Positions 7,487 to 16,536 of a stretch of DNA of 64,000 nt are shown here, in pieces. The DNA lies in assembly GCA_008501825.1 (NCBI GenBank), contig QQUA01000009.1, positions 217,857-281,856 on the forward strand, given 5' to 3'. How positions within the stretch are numbered: position 1 is the stretch's first letter; each line of letters starts with the position of its first letter. The notes under the pieces are model-generated. The model was not told where the DNA came from. It searched no databases and saw only the letters and a list, made by a program, of their open reading frames with translations. A program made the position numbers and the translations under genes. The stretch is from Planctomycetota bacterium (lineage in GTDB: Bacteria > Planctomycetota > UBA1135).

Positions 7487-10225
7487 TCATCGATTGGCCA
7501 ATTGAGCTTCCCACTCTTCCAGCGACAGCAACACTTCCCGGGCTTTAGAACCGGTATGCGGCCCCAATACCCCTTGTTCGGTCATGATGTCCACCAAGCG
7601 GGACGCTCGGGTGTAGCCGATGGAAAGAGCGCGTTGCAGTAGAGAAGCCGAGCCGCGCCCGCTCTGCAAAATGATGCGGACGGCGTCTTCGTAAAGGGGG
7701 TCGTCGACCTCGCCGCCACCCTGCGGTCCTTTCATCTGCACTAAATCTTCCAAAAACTCCGGCTTGCCGTTGGCACGCAGGAAATCGCAGATCGAGCGCA
7801 CTTCTTTTTCACTGACGAAGGCACCTTGGCCTCGCAACATGCCGCTGGCTCCCGGCGGGCGGTAAAGGAAATCGCCGTTTCCGAGCAAATCTTCCGCCCC
7901 GCTTTCGTCCAAAATTACCCGGCTGTCCACCGCCGAAGTGACCTTGAAGCCGAGCCGAACCGGCAGATTCATCTTGATCAAACCGGTAACGACATCGGTG
8001 CTGGGCCGCTGCGTCGCCACCAGCAAATGAATTCCGGCGGCCCGGGCTTTGGCAGCCAACCGGGAAATGGCGATTTCCACTTCCTTGGCTGAAACCAGCA
8101 TCAAATCCGCTAATTCGTCGATTACCAGGACGATGTAGGGAAGGCTGCTCGGGAACTCGGTGGCGTCGTATTCATCGCCGAGCCGCTCCTTCAATCCTTT
8201 GCGCTTGAGACCGTTGTAATCTTTGATGTTGCGCACCCCGGCCAGCTTGAACATGTGCAAGCGATCTTCCATCTGCCGGGTAGCCCATTCCAAAGTAAAC
8301 GGCGCCCGCTTCATGTCGGTCACCACCGGGCAAAGCAGATGCGGAATGTCTTTATAGAGTTGCAATTCGACCTGCTTGGGATCGATCAAAACCAAGCGCA
8401 ATTGTTCCGGACTGCGAGTCAGCAGCCAGGAACAAAGGATGGAATTCAAGCAAACCGATTTACCGGATCCGGTGGTGCCGGCCACCAGCATGTGCGGCAT
8501 AACGGTTAGGTCTTCGGTAGCCGGACGTCCCAAGGTGTCGCGCCCCAGCACCATGGGCAACTTGACCTTGTTCCAATCGGTGTTCATTTCTTCGAACACG
8601 TCGCGGATCAAAACGGTCTCCCGCTTCATGTTGGGGACTTCCACCCCTACCGTCGTCCGCCCAGGAAGAGGATAGACGATGCGCACCCCGTGGCTGCCGA
8701 GAGCGACCGCCAAATCGTCGCGCTGGTTTTTCAACTTTTTGACGCTGACCCCGCTAGCCAGTTGCACCTCGAATAAAGTCAGGGTCGGCCCCCGCTCTGC
8801 GCCGACCACTCGGGCATCCAAGCCGAAAGCATCGAAGACGTCCTGCAAGCGGCGCCCCATGCTGTCGATTTCTTTGCGCACTTTGCCGAGATCGGTGGTG
8901 CCGCCGACTTTGAGCAGGTCTTTGGTCGGCAATTCCTTCAGCATGGCCCGCTGGGCCTTCTTCCGCCGGCTTGGTTTCTGGGCCGGCTTCTTGTCCTGGT
9001 CGGCAATGCCAGGCAGGGAAAATTCTCCCGTGGACTTGGGAGCCGGTTCTTCCTTCTCCCAAGCACCTTCTTCTCCACCGCCTTCCTCCCAAAGGTCGCC
9101 TTCTTCTTCCCAACCTTCGGCGTCTTCCTGTTCAGGGTCTTCCGGGTCGTACTCCTCGTCCTCGTACTCGGCGTACTCTTCGTCCTCGTATTCGCCGTCG
9201 TCTTCCCAGTCCTCTTCCTCGTACTCGCCGCCTTCTTCTTGCGGCCAATCTTCCTCGGTCTCGGCCGCCTCAGCCTCGGTCGTAGAAGGGGTGGTCGCTC
9301 CGGTTTCGACGGCTTCTTCGCTGGCCGCGACGCCCTTTTTGATTTTCACTCCTCCTCGAAGAGCGGACTTCTTCTTGCCGGCCGCGGCCCCAGTGCCTGA
9401 CGGAGCCGGAGCCACGGCAGCTCCAGCGGTGGCCAGGCGCTCTTCGCCCGGCAGGAAGGGGCGGAACAAGCCGGCTACCGATTCCCGCCAGCGTTGCCAG
9501 AGGCTTTGGCCGGCGGCGTCGGCTTGTCCGGGTTGGAGCGGCAACTCCGGTTGCCTCAGCTCCTTCTTCGGACGCTCCAACAATTCCCGAATCAGCGGCA
9601 CGAAAGCCCATTCGGTCGCCAAAAACAGGGAAACCAATCCCAAGGCCACCAGCAGGACGGCGACGCCGAAGGGTCCCAAGCTGCCTTCGAGTTTGGGAAA
9701 GCCGTAGGCGCCGGCATAGCCGCCGAAGCCTCGGGGAAAGGAGCGATTGCCGAGGTGGTCCGGATCCAGTCCATAGGCAGCGGTGGCCACGGTCAGGGTC
9801 AAAACCAGGGTTCCCAGAGCCTTCACCCAAGGTTGCTCGCCGCCTCGGCGAATCATCCGGGCCAAACCCCAAAAAGCCCCGAACAGCGGCGGCAGGAAAG
9901 CTGCAACGCCGAGGTAACGCAACAACCAGTTGGCCACGCCGTAGCCCAGGCTGCCGCAGACGTTGTCGGCCGGAGCCCCGGCCCGGAAATCCATCAGAGC
10001 CACGAAAGTGAATATGGCGATAGCGCCAAGAGCGGCACCCAGGGTTTGCCGGGCAGCCTCGGTGCGGAGTACGGCCCAAGCCTGCCGGCCGGCCCAGAGG
10101 CCAAGGCTGGCGAAAGCCCCCAGAGTGCTTCCGATCCACCCAACCAGGGTGCGGAGGCCCATGCTGAGGGGTTGGCCTTGCCGGTTTTGCTTCCGGCTCG
10201 TTTTCTTTTTCTTGGTCGCAGCCAC
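7487..10225 (-). CDS. ftsK: DNA translocase FtsK/SpoIIIE
   Basis: Septal DNA pump that clears chromosomes from the division plane. A basic N-terminal tail (ATKKKKTSRKQ) precedes four or so membrane segments within residues 25-215. A linker of about 200 residues holds an extremely acidic tract (about 312-395) of short EDEEY/EEEDWE-like repeats. The alpha/beta motor follows with Walker A TTGSGKSVC near 580 and Walker B VLVIDELADL. The C-terminal gamma winged helix starts near 838 (DDPLYEDAVRIIL) and includes GYTRASRLVDIM, which reads polar KOPS sequences. At 912 residues it is a normal full-length FtsK. It is the last gene of the minus-strand housekeeping run, 121 bases after coaB. Confidence 0.95.
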   Translation of the reverse strand: MAATKKKKTSRKQNRQGQPLSMGLRTLVGWIGSTLGAFASLGLWAGRQAWAVLRTEAARQTLGAALGAIAIFTFVALMDFRAGAPADNVCGSLGYGVANWLLRYLGVAAFLPPLFGAFWGLARMIRRGGEQPWVKALGTLVLTLTVATAAYGLDPDHLGNRSFPRGFGGYAGAYGFPKLEGSLGPFGVAVLLVALGLVSLFLATEWAFVPLIRELLERPKKELRQPELPLQPGQADAAGQSLWQRWRESVAGLFRPFLPGEERLATAGAAVAPAPSGTGAAAGKKKSALRGGVKIKKGVAASEEAVETGATTPSTTEAEAAETEEDWPQEEGGEYEEEDWEDDGEYEDEEYAEYEDEEYDPEDPEQEDAEGWEEEGDLWEEGGGEEGAWEKEEPAPKSTGEFSLPGIADQDKKPAQKPSRRKKAQRAMLKELPTKDLLKVGGTTDLGKVRKEIDSMGRRLQDVFDAFGLDARVVGAERGPTLTLFEVQLASGVSVKKLKNQRDDLAVALGSHGVRIVYPLPGRTTVGVEVPNMKRETVLIRDVFEEMNTDWNKVKLPMVLGRDTLGRPATEDLTVMPHMLVAGTTGSGKSVCLNSILCSWLLTRSPEQLRLVLIDPKQVELQLYKDIPHLLCPVVTDMKRAPFTLEWATRQMEDRLHMFKLAGVRNIKDYNGLKRKGLKERLGDEYDATEFPSSLPYIVLVIDELADLMLVSAKEVEIAISRLAAKARAAGIHLLVATQRPSTDVVTGLIKMNLPVRLGFKVTSAVDSRVILDESGAEDLLGNGDFLYRPPGASGMLRGQGAFVSEKEVRSICDFLRANGKPEFLEDLVQMKGPQGGGEVDDPLYEDAVRIILQSGRGSASLLQRALSIGYTRASRLVDIMTEQGVLGPHTGSKAREVLLSLEEWEAQLANR

Positions 10226-10309
10226 GGTCCTAATGCCCTAAACGGCATCCTAAGGGCCGAAGCTAAGGGAATCCAGGGACTACCGCAATCAACAGGGGCA
10301 TTTGGGCCT

Positions 10310-10329
10310 AAGGCGCTCGAAGGCGCCCT
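10310..10329 (-). terminator. Possible hairpin after coaB
   Basis: In the 121-base gap between coaB and ftsK, read on the minus strand, AGGGCGC pairs with GCGCCTT around a CTTCGA loop containing a stabilising UUCG-like core. There is no T-run, so it may attenuate or be unrelated to termination. The same gap holds several further CTTAG-containing short inverted segments. Confidence 0.3.
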
Positions 10330-10346
10330 ACCCCTAGTGGTGGCCC

Positions 10347-10973
10347 TTAAGCCGGAATGCGTCCGAAAATCCACCTCACCAATTGCTTGGCCAAGGTGGG
10401 CTTTCGAGCCGGACCCAGGTGGCGCTCCTTGCCGATGGCGTCAAAAACTCGAAGGGAAGCTTGCTCCGCCCCTTGAGCTTCAGGGCCGTTGAGGACCACG
10501 AAGTCAAGGTTTTTGGCTCGCAGCTTGCGCAGGGCTTCGACTTTGCCGTCGCCCGATTCCAGAGCGAAGCCGACCGCCAGGCGTCCGCCCTTGTCTTTGG
10601 CCAGAGTGGCCAGGATGTCAGGGTTGGGGACCAATTCCAGGCTGAGGCCCTGACCTTCGGTGCGCTTCAATTTGTCGCCGGAATGACGAGCCGGCCGGTA
10701 GTCGGCCACCGCCGCCACGCCGACGACGGCATCGCAATCGCTCCAATGGCGACGGCAGGCGGCCAGCATGTCTTCGGCGGTTTCCACCGGGACCACCTTG
10801 GCTTTGGCCGGCGGCCGTAACGCCGTAGGCCCGGTGACCAGCACCACTTGATGTCCTTCAGCCAGCAGCGCCCGAGCCAGGGCGTAGCCCATGCGACCGC
10901 TGCTTCGATTGCTGAGAAAGCGGACTGGATCCAGAGGCTCCCGGGTGGGACCTGCAGTGAGCAGTACCCGCAT
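10347..10973 (-). CDS. coaB: Phosphopantothenoylcysteine synthetase, stand-alone CoaB
   Basis: Catalyses the nucleotide-dependent coupling of 4'-phosphopantothenate with cysteine in coenzyme A synthesis. The N-terminus LLTAGPTREPLDPVRFLSN and the following RSSGRMGYA match the dinucleotide-fold start of CoaB domains. DAVVGVAAVADYRPA and the lysine-rich KLKR loop are also family features. At 208 residues this is only the synthetase half of the usual bifunctional CoaBC. The decarboxylase half is a separate gene (13446-13988) about 2.5 kb upstream in the same direction, with two unrelated secreted-protein genes between. The ATG at 10973 begins exactly at the domain border. Confidence 0.92.
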   Translation of the reverse strand: MRVLLTAGPTREPLDPVRFLSNRSSGRMGYALARALLAEGHQVVLVTGPTALRPPAKAKVVPVETAEDMLAACRRHWSDCDAVVGVAAVADYRPARHSGDKLKRTEGQGLSLELVPNPDILATLAKDKGGRLAVGFALESGDGKVEALRKLRAKNLDFVVLNGPEAQGAEQASLRVFDAIGKERHLGPARKPTLAKQLVRWIFGRIPA

Positions 10974-11101
10974 GACCTCATGCTATCCGGGGAGGAGGGA
11001 CGATCTCCAGAGCCTTTTCCGGACCTCGGCGGGCCCAAGGAAAAGGCTCCGGTTTGTTGAGTGAAAGAAGGGCCGGGTTTCAAACCCGATCAAGGGATTC
11101 G

Positions 11102-11752
11102 TTAACCGCCATTTTCTCCGTTGTCGCCGTTGTTGCCGTTCATGCCGGCGGGTGAACCGGTGCCTCCGGTTCCGCCGGTCCCGGCGGTTCCTCCGGTGCC
11201 ATGGTTGATTTCCGGAGTGCCGCTGCCGCTTACGGTGACCGCCGCGGTGCCGCCGTCGCCACCGTCGCCGCCGTTTCCACCACGGCCTCCGCCTTCTCCG
11301 TCGACTCCGTTCCCACCATCGCCTCCGTCGCCACCTTTTCCGCCTTTCCCGCCAACGGCTCGGCCGTAGCCATCTTCGACAGTGACCGTGGCGTCGCCGC
11401 CATCACCGCCGTTTCCGGCGTGGCCCCCATTGCCGCCTCCTTTGGGTCCTTGTTCGTCACCGTTTACTCCATCTCCGCCATTTCCTCCTTTGCCGCCGAT
11501 TCCGCCGATTCCCCAATAGGAATCCTCTCCCACAGCGAGGCCGACAATATCCTCCCCGTTATCTGCACCGGTGCCGTTCTGGCCGGATTCCCCGGCATTG
11601 ACTCCATCCGGACCATCGGTACCCGGGGTACCCTCTGTTCCGACTTTGTCAGGAGAGGTTGGCGGCTCCTGGATGCCGATCCCGGCGACTCCGAAACTCA
11701 CCGTCAAAATCATCGAAGCAAAAAGGGCTAGTGCCTGCTTGGGCTGTTTCAT
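11102..11752 (-). CDS. Secreted glycine-rich repeat protein
   Basis: 216 residues with a signal peptide (MKQPKQALALFASMILTVSFGVAG), then a region dominated by GG-x triplets and GGxGG blocks (GGKGGNGGDG, GGKGGKGGDGGDGG). The blocks are interrupted twice by short strand-like stretches (ATVTVEDGYG, TAAVTVSGSG). I chose the second ATG of MNMK because the GGAGG ribosome site is 7 bases before it, too close to the first. The composition recalls PE-PGRS-like or collagen-like proteins, and a related protein lies at 44697-45344. It is likely an extracellular or cell-surface structural polypeptide, but function is unknown. It sits with the next upstream gene between coaB and coaC. Confidence 0.75.
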   Translation of the reverse strand: MKQPKQALALFASMILTVSFGVAGIGIQEPPTSPDKVGTEGTPGTDGPDGVNAGESGQNGTGADNGEDIVGLAVGEDSYWGIGGIGGKGGNGGDGVNGDEQGPKGGGNGGHAGNGGDGGDATVTVEDGYGRAVGGKGGKGGDGGDGGNGVDGEGGGRGGNGGDGGDGGTAAVTVSGSGTPEINHGTGGTAGTGGTGGTGSPAGMNGNNGDNGENGG

Positions 11753-11800
11753 GTTCATTCCTCCATTTGAGATTCAGCATCTCTAGTTTCTTGAATGAGA

Positions 11801-13252
11801 CTACTCCGAAGGGAAGTAATCATTGGGCATGACCACTTCCGTTTCCCCAACACGAAATGGGGAATAGAAAACCTTCTTCAAATCGTCTCGCTTCACAAAT
11901 ATTCCGAACAAGACCCCAGGTTCCAGCCATGGCATATGTACCCTTCCCTTTGAATTTGATCGCACTTTTGGAAATTGCCTTTGCCACAGATAATCGCTAG
12001 CGATCGCCGTAGAAACTTCCGCCCCGACCACCGGGCTTCCATCCTCTTTCCTCAAAAGGAAGGAGGGGACGTTCTCCCCGCGGGCGGCCTTGGTTTGGAC
12101 GTTTAGGACCACCTCCCCCTCGGCGCTGGGAAGAGGAAATTCAATGGTTTCGAATCCATACTCTTTCCCCACAACTGCACTGGCCGAGTAGCGGGAAGTA
12201 TTGGGAACAACCACCCGATAACGCCCTTCCGAATCCGTTTTCACCGAAGTTCTCAAATTAATTGCGGCGCTGTTGTCATGCGTGGCAAAGCCGGTGGCCA
12301 TTCCTCGCTTGTACATGTGAAAGGGGGAAAACTCCATGTTATGGGCGCTGAATACCGCCCCTATCTTGACTTTGGTGTTTTCAACCGGATTTCCTTCCGA
12401 ATCCTTCACCACCCCGCTAAGAGTGATAAATCCCTTCAAAACGGGGGACCACGTTTGCCATTCACCGGGAGCCGCCTGAAGCTTTCCGACCGCATCTCCC
12501 TTCACTTCATGCCAGGCGTGCACGTAGAACGAAGAGGCGGCGAAAACTTCAAGCTGGAAGGTGCCGTCCGGTTGAGAAAAAACCTCTTTCACCAAGGGTC
12601 CCGTGGGAAAGGATTCCTTGTAAGCCTCCTCCATGTAAAAAAGATTCCCGCGAATGGGAGGAGCAAAGGGGTGGGATTCATATTTCTGATGAAGGCGATC
12701 CAATTTAGCTTGCGAGAACACTCGGGCGGAAATCAATGCTTTTTCCACCGGCTGATATTGAAAACCGTCCAGCAAGCCTCCTTTAATTCCGGTGGCGTAG
12801 GGCAGATGAATCACTCCCTCGGCTTCCTCTCGCAGGGATTCCTGCACCGCAACCCGCATGTCCAGGCGATCTTCGTCGACTTGGATCGAGTAACTCCAAA
12901 AGGCGCCCGGTTCGACCAACCAAGATTTTTCTATCCGTTCTCCCTGCTCGATTTCCACCCGATCTTGAGCAGATCGTTCCAGGGCCACGCTTCCCAAGGG
13001 AAGCTGTTTGCCGGAAAGTTTGTCCACGAAACGGACTCGGATGCTTTCTTCGGCCAACTCCTGCCGTGATTCCGCCGCAAGCCCTGTCGATCTATCTCCA
13101 AAGGCTCCCTCCTCAAACTCAGAACCTTGTTTCGAAGGCGCCGGGCCTTGTTCGAGCTTTTTCACCGAAAGAAGCTCGGCATTCCAAATCCAGAAAAACA
13201 CCAGCAACAAAAGCGCCAAAACTGCAACGATCTTGTTTCGAAAAGCATTCAT
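11801..13252 (-). CDS. Membrane-anchored protein with carboxypeptidase-regulatory-like domains
   Basis: The 483-residue product starts MNAFRNK followed by one strong hydrophobic segment (VAVLALLLLVFFWIW), an uncleaved anchor that exports the rest. The exported part is beta-rich. The stretches ITLSGVVKDSEGNPVENTKVKIG and, later, KTDSEGRYRVVVP match the repeat unit of carboxypeptidase regulatory-like (CnaB-like) domains. The segment RKEDGSPVVGAEVSTAIA suggests another copy. An ATG at 13252 was chosen over upstream in-frame starts because the hydrophobic anchor then begins at residue 9. Similar anchored beta-domain proteins occur at 29576 and 51023. Function is unknown; it is 48 bases upstream of the glycine-rich gene, suggesting coexpression. 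Confidence 0.7.
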   Translation of the reverse strand: MNAFRNKIVAVLALLLLVFFWIWNAELLSVKKLEQGPAPSKQGSEFEEGAFGDRSTGLAAESRQELAEESIRVRFVDKLSGKQLPLGSVALERSAQDRVEIEQGERIEKSWLVEPGAFWSYSIQVDEDRLDMRVAVQESLREEAEGVIHLPYATGIKGGLLDGFQYQPVEKALISARVFSQAKLDRLHQKYESHPFAPPIRGNLFYMEEAYKESFPTGPLVKEVFSQPDGTFQLEVFAASSFYVHAWHEVKGDAVGKLQAAPGEWQTWSPVLKGFITLSGVVKDSEGNPVENTKVKIGAVFSAHNMEFSPFHMYKRGMATGFATHDNSAAINLRTSVKTDSEGRYRVVVPNTSRYSASAVVGKEYGFETIEFPLPSAEGEVVLNVQTKAARGENVPSFLLRKEDGSPVVGAEVSTAIASDYLWQRQFPKVRSNSKGRVHMPWLEPGVLFGIFVKRDDLKKVFYSPFRVGETEVVMPNDYFPSE

Positions 13253-13445
13253 GATTCCATTCGTCAAAGAGATTGCGCGGAAAACTCGAGTTCCCCACTC
13301 TCGAGACAGTAGCACAAAGATCAAAACTCATTCAAGCTTTCAGGCCGAAATTGGGAGCATCAAGCTCACCGCCTTAGGTCACATGTCGATTGCAAGAGCT
13401 AAGCCTTGCCAAGCGGAATAAACGGACCCACTTCCCGGTTCGGAA

Positions 13446-13988
13446 TTACTCCTCCAAAACTTCCAGCACCTGTTCCAAGATTTGTTCAGGTTCGGCCATC
13501 CGACCGAGGCCTTCTTCGCCGCAGGCGGTCACCCCGGTGGCGGGACCGATGCAGTGCCAGCCATCGCCCTGCATCAAAGCAAGATTGCGGGAAACCGCCG
13601 GGTGACTCCACATCTGTGGGTTCATGGCCGGAGCAAACAGCCGCGGTTTGTGAGTTTCAAAGGCCAGAGCTAGAGATCCCAACAAATCGGGGGCCAGTCC
13701 ATGAGCTAGTAGACCGATGCGATCGGCGCTGGCCGGCGCCACCACCAACAAGTCCGCCCCTCGGGATAAAGCGATATGGTCCATGCCGCCGGGATCGGCC
13801 GGTTGCCATTCATCGTGAAGCGCCTTGCGGCCGCATACGGCGGAAAACTGCAACGGCGTGACCAAACGTGCCGCCGCCCGAGTCAACACCGCCTGCACTT
13901 GATGGCCCTGCTGAGCCAAAGCGGAACAAAGAGAAACGGCTTTAAAGCATGCGGCTGAACCGCTCACCCCCACCAAGATGCGACTCAT
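13446..13988 (-). CDS. coaC: Phosphopantothenoylcysteine decarboxylase, stand-alone CoaC
   Basis: Flavoprotein that decarboxylates 4'-phosphopantothenoylcysteine in coenzyme A synthesis. The N-terminus ILVGVSGSAACFKAVSL is the FMN-binding start of the HFCD family. The active-site His is in MDHIALSRGADLLVVAPASAD, the substrate-binding PAMNPQMW is intact, and the active-site Cys lies in TACGEEGLGRM. At 180 residues it is a single-domain enzyme, its partner CoaB being encoded separately at 10347. The start ATG overlaps the gmk stop by 4 bases, as in the common yicC-gmk-(rpoZ)-coaBC order. The small rpoZ gene often found here is not seen. Confidence 0.93.
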   Translation of the reverse strand: MSRILVGVSGSAACFKAVSLCSALAQQGHQVQAVLTRAAARLVTPLQFSAVCGRKALHDEWQPADPGGMDHIALSRGADLLVVAPASADRIGLLAHGLAPDLLGSLALAFETHKPRLFAPAMNPQMWSHPAVSRNLALMQGDGWHCIGPATGVTACGEEGLGRMAEPEQILEQVLEVLEE

Positions 13989-14575
13989 CTCACCGGCTCC
14001 TGAGAATCGGACAAGCCGAGGAAGTGCATCACCTCGGCGACCATGGACTCCACTTCGTGATTGATGACCAAGAAATCATAATCCTTGGATTGAGCCATTT
14101 CAGCAGCGGCAATGCTCAAGCGACGTTGTACTTGAGCTTCCGATTCCGATCGACGGGCGCGCAGGCGCTGTTCCAAAACTTCCATCGACGGCGGCATCAC
14201 GAACACCGAGCGGGTCGGCAAACCGCTGGCTCGGATTTGCCCGGCCCCTTGCACGTCGATTTCCAAAAGAACGTCCAATCCATTGGCCAACGCTTGTTCC
14301 ACCGGCCGCCGCAGAGTGCCGTAATGATTTCCATGGACCTCGGCGGTTTCCAGAAACTCACCCTGGGCCATGCGAGCCTCAAACTCGGCTTCCTTCAAAA
14401 AGAAATAATCTTTGCCGTCTTGTTCCCCGGGCCTTGGCGCCCGAGTGGTGGCGGAAACCGAGAAAGTAACCCACGGATGTTCGACCAAACGCCGCCAAAG
14501 CGTGGACTTCCCCGACCCGGAAGGACCGGAAATGATGATCAAATGACCGGAACGGCGGAATCCTTCACTCGACAT
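13985..14575 (-). CDS. gmk: Guanylate kinase
   Basis: Phosphorylates GMP to GDP with ATP. The P-loop is GPSGSGKSTLWRRL at about residues 17-30. The GMP-binding region (TTRAPRPGEQDGKDYFF) and the core EIDVQGAGQIR are typical. The length of 196 residues is normal. It overlaps yicC by 11 bases at its start and coaC by 4 at its end, so the three genes are translationally coupled. Confidence 0.96.
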   Translation of the reverse strand: MSSEGFRRSGHLIIISGPSGSGKSTLWRRLVEHPWVTFSVSATTRAPRPGEQDGKDYFFLKEAEFEARMAQGEFLETAEVHGNHYGTLRRPVEQALANGLDVLLEIDVQGAGQIRASGLPTRSVFVMPPSMEVLEQRLRARRSESEAQVQRRLSIAAAEMAQSKDYDFLVINHEVESMVAEVMHFLGLSDSQEPVR

Positions 14576-15467
14576 TGGCGATTTGTTCCTTCAGTTGTTG
14601 CACCAAAACTTTCATTTTGACCACCAATTGCGACATCCGGGTATCGGCGGATTTATTGCCCAAGGTGGTCACTTCCCGATGGCATTCCTGGCTAAGAAAT
14701 TCCAGCTCCCGGCCACAGGGACCGCCTTTCTGCAGGAGTTTTTGCAGGCGATTCAAGTGAATGGCCAGGCGTGCCAATTCTTCACGCACGTCGGCCTTTT
14801 CCGCCAACACCACCAATTCCCGGGTCAGGTCGATGGGTTCCGCCACTTTGGCCGCGTCCCACGCCGACTGCACTCGTTCCTGGAATCGTTTTTCAGAAGC
14901 TTTTTTCGCTTGTGGCAGGCGCTTTTCGCAACGCTCCAATTCCTCGCCCAAACGCCGGCAAAGGCGCAGCAACTCCTTGCGTAAGGCTTCGCCTTCTTTG
15001 GCTCTGGCTTCCAGCAAAGCGTCCAAAGCCTCCCGGCAGGCCGCCAACACGGCTTGTTGCACAGCGGAGGTCACCCGCTCTTCTTCCGGCGGGGTTTCCA
15101 AGGCGCCCGGCAAGGTCAGCATTTCGGCCAGTTTGGGCTCTTGCCGTTGCAGGCCCAAGTCTTTCTCCGCACGCTTCCACTGCTTGGCGTACCGAGCCAA
15201 GACTCCAAGGTCCAATTCGGCGCCGCGAGCTTCCAACAAACGGACCCGGACCAAACCCTGGACGTTACCCCGCTCTAATTTGCCTCGCAAAATGGCTTCA
15301 AGCCGAGGTTCCAGATCCAAACGATCGCCGGGAACTCGAAGTTTCAAAAACAAGCCCTTGCCGTTTACGCTCCGCAATTCGACCTGAGCCGCGGCAAGCC
15401 GGTTCTCGTGCCGACCGCGGCCGTAGCCGGTCATACTGGAAAGCCGTTTACTTCGCCCTTCGCTCAT
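14565..15467 (-). CDS. yicC: YicC-family endoribonuclease
   Basis: 300 residues. SMTGYGRG near the N-terminus and the following ELRSVNGKGLFLKLR are the hallmark of the YicC N-terminal domain. The C-terminal DUF1732 region ends FLSQECHREVTTLGNKSAD, with the conserved ECxRExxTxGxK pattern. The E. coli protein is an RNase that degrades small RNAs. The ATG at 15467 was preferred over a longer frame to 15560 because the extra residues do not resemble the family. Directly upstream of gmk, as in many bacteria. Confidence 0.92.
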   Translation of the reverse strand: MSEGRSKRLSSMTGYGRGRHENRLAAAQVELRSVNGKGLFLKLRVPGDRLDLEPRLEAILRGKLERGNVQGLVRVRLLEARGAELDLGVLARYAKQWKRAEKDLGLQRQEPKLAEMLTLPGALETPPEEERVTSAVQQAVLAACREALDALLEARAKEGEALRKELLRLCRRLGEELERCEKRLPQAKKASEKRFQERVQSAWDAAKVAEPIDLTRELVVLAEKADVREELARLAIHLNRLQKLLQKGGPCGRELEFLSQECHREVTTLGNKSADTRMSQLVVKMKVLVQQLKEQIANVE

Positions 15468-15573
15468 GGCAGTTCGGTTTCCTGCCCCGGGTTGGATGGA
15501 AATGGATTCCGCCGATCCACTCGGGATGGCGGCGGAACAGGAGGGCTCATCCTGCGCCACCGGCGGCCGGGGA

Positions 15574-16176
15574 TCAAGCGGAAGCTTGGGGGCGACTGCC
15601 GGGTTTGATCGGAGTGGAGCCTTCTTGACACAAAGGGCAGGCTTCCGCGGTCCAATTGGGGACCTCCAGATCCAGCAAACGGTAATAACTCAATTCGCCG
15701 AACGGCTTGGCGTTGGCTCCGCTGCGATTGACCAGGGAAGCCACGGCCGTGGTTCGAATTCCCAGCGTCTGCAACATGGCCAGCACCTCCCGGGCGCTGC
15801 CGCCGGTGGTCACCACGTCTTCAGCCACCAAAACCCGCTCGTGGCTTTCGATTCGGAAACCGCGGCGAAGCTGAAAACCGCCTTCGGGGTGACGTTCGGC
15901 AAACAAACCGCGGCCCCCCAAGGCCCGAGCCAGCTCGTAAGCGAAAGTTACCGCCCCCATGGCCGGCCCCACCACCACGTCATAAGGTCGAGCTTCGCCA
16001 CTGGCCGCCTGAATTTGCTCCGCCAGCCGGCGACACAAAGCCTCCGCCCGCTCCGGATACTGGAGCACTTGGGCGCATTGGACGTACTGGGCGGCGTGGC
16101 GCCCTGAAGACAGGAGGAAATGACCCTCCAGCAAAGCTCCGGATTCCCGAAGCTGGGCTATGACTTGATCATCCAC
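15574..16176 (-). CDS. pyrE: Orotate phosphoribosyltransferase
   Basis: Makes orotidine 5'-phosphate from orotate and PRPP in pyrimidine synthesis. The PRPP-binding motif is VLVAEDVVTTGGSAREV near residues 112-128. FLLSSGRHAAQYVQC and VVGPAMGAV are characteristic. 200 residues, with an unusual short tail (ACPLCQEGSTPI) holding two cysteines. It follows secG by 21 bases and precedes yicC by 106, as part of the minus-strand run. Confidence 0.93.
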   Translation of the reverse strand: MDDQVIAQLRESGALLEGHFLLSSGRHAAQYVQCAQVLQYPERAEALCRRLAEQIQAASGEARPYDVVVGPAMGAVTFAYELARALGGRGLFAERHPEGGFQLRRGFRIESHERVLVAEDVVTTGGSAREVLAMLQTLGIRTTAVASLVNRSGANAKPFGELSYYRLLDLEVPNWTAEACPLCQEGSTPIKPGSRPQASA

Positions 16177-16197
16177 GCCGAGTGCGAAGCAGAACGA

Positions 16198-16515
16198 CTA
16201 CTCGTTTTCCCCAGGAAGCGGCGGCGCCAGGGTGCCTTCCCCAGGCTGCTCAGCTTCTTGGGTTCCACTCATGACCGAATTGGCCTTGTCCTGATCGCCG
16301 CCGGTCCAGTGAATCAGCATGGCGCTCAGAACGAACACCGCGAACACCCCAAAGGTGAAGCGGTTGATCCCGCCGGCGCGGACGCCGAAGGTTTCTTGAC
16401 CGGAACTGCCGAAGGCATCGGTCAACCCACCGCCTTTGCCCTCCTGAACCAACACGATCAGGGTCAGGAGCAATGCGGCCAGGAAGAAAATGGTGTAGAG
16501 GAGAAACTCACCCAT
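16198..16515 (-). CDS. secG: Preprotein translocase subunit SecG
   Basis: 105 residues with two membrane segments. The intermediate loop is QEGKGGGLTDAFG, matching the QxgKGGGLxxxFG signature of SecG, followed by AGGINRFTF. The C-terminus is a hydrophilic proline-rich tail. It is an auxiliary subunit of the SecYEG channel. It sits 21 bases downstream of tpiA, a pairing (tpiA-secG) widespread in bacteria. Confidence 0.95.
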   Translation of the reverse strand: MGEFLLYTIFFLAALLLTLIVLVQEGKGGGLTDAFGSSGQETFGVRAGGINRFTFGVFAVFVLSAMLIHWTGGDQDKANSVMSGTQEAEQPGEGTLAPPLPGENE

Positions 16516-16536
16516 GACGGCAGAAGTCTGTCGAGA

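Noticed and set aside
9494..10492. Plus-strand frame across the ftsK N-terminus and coaB end
   Set aside because: Antisense to well-supported ftsK and coaB; composition is typical of a shadow frame.
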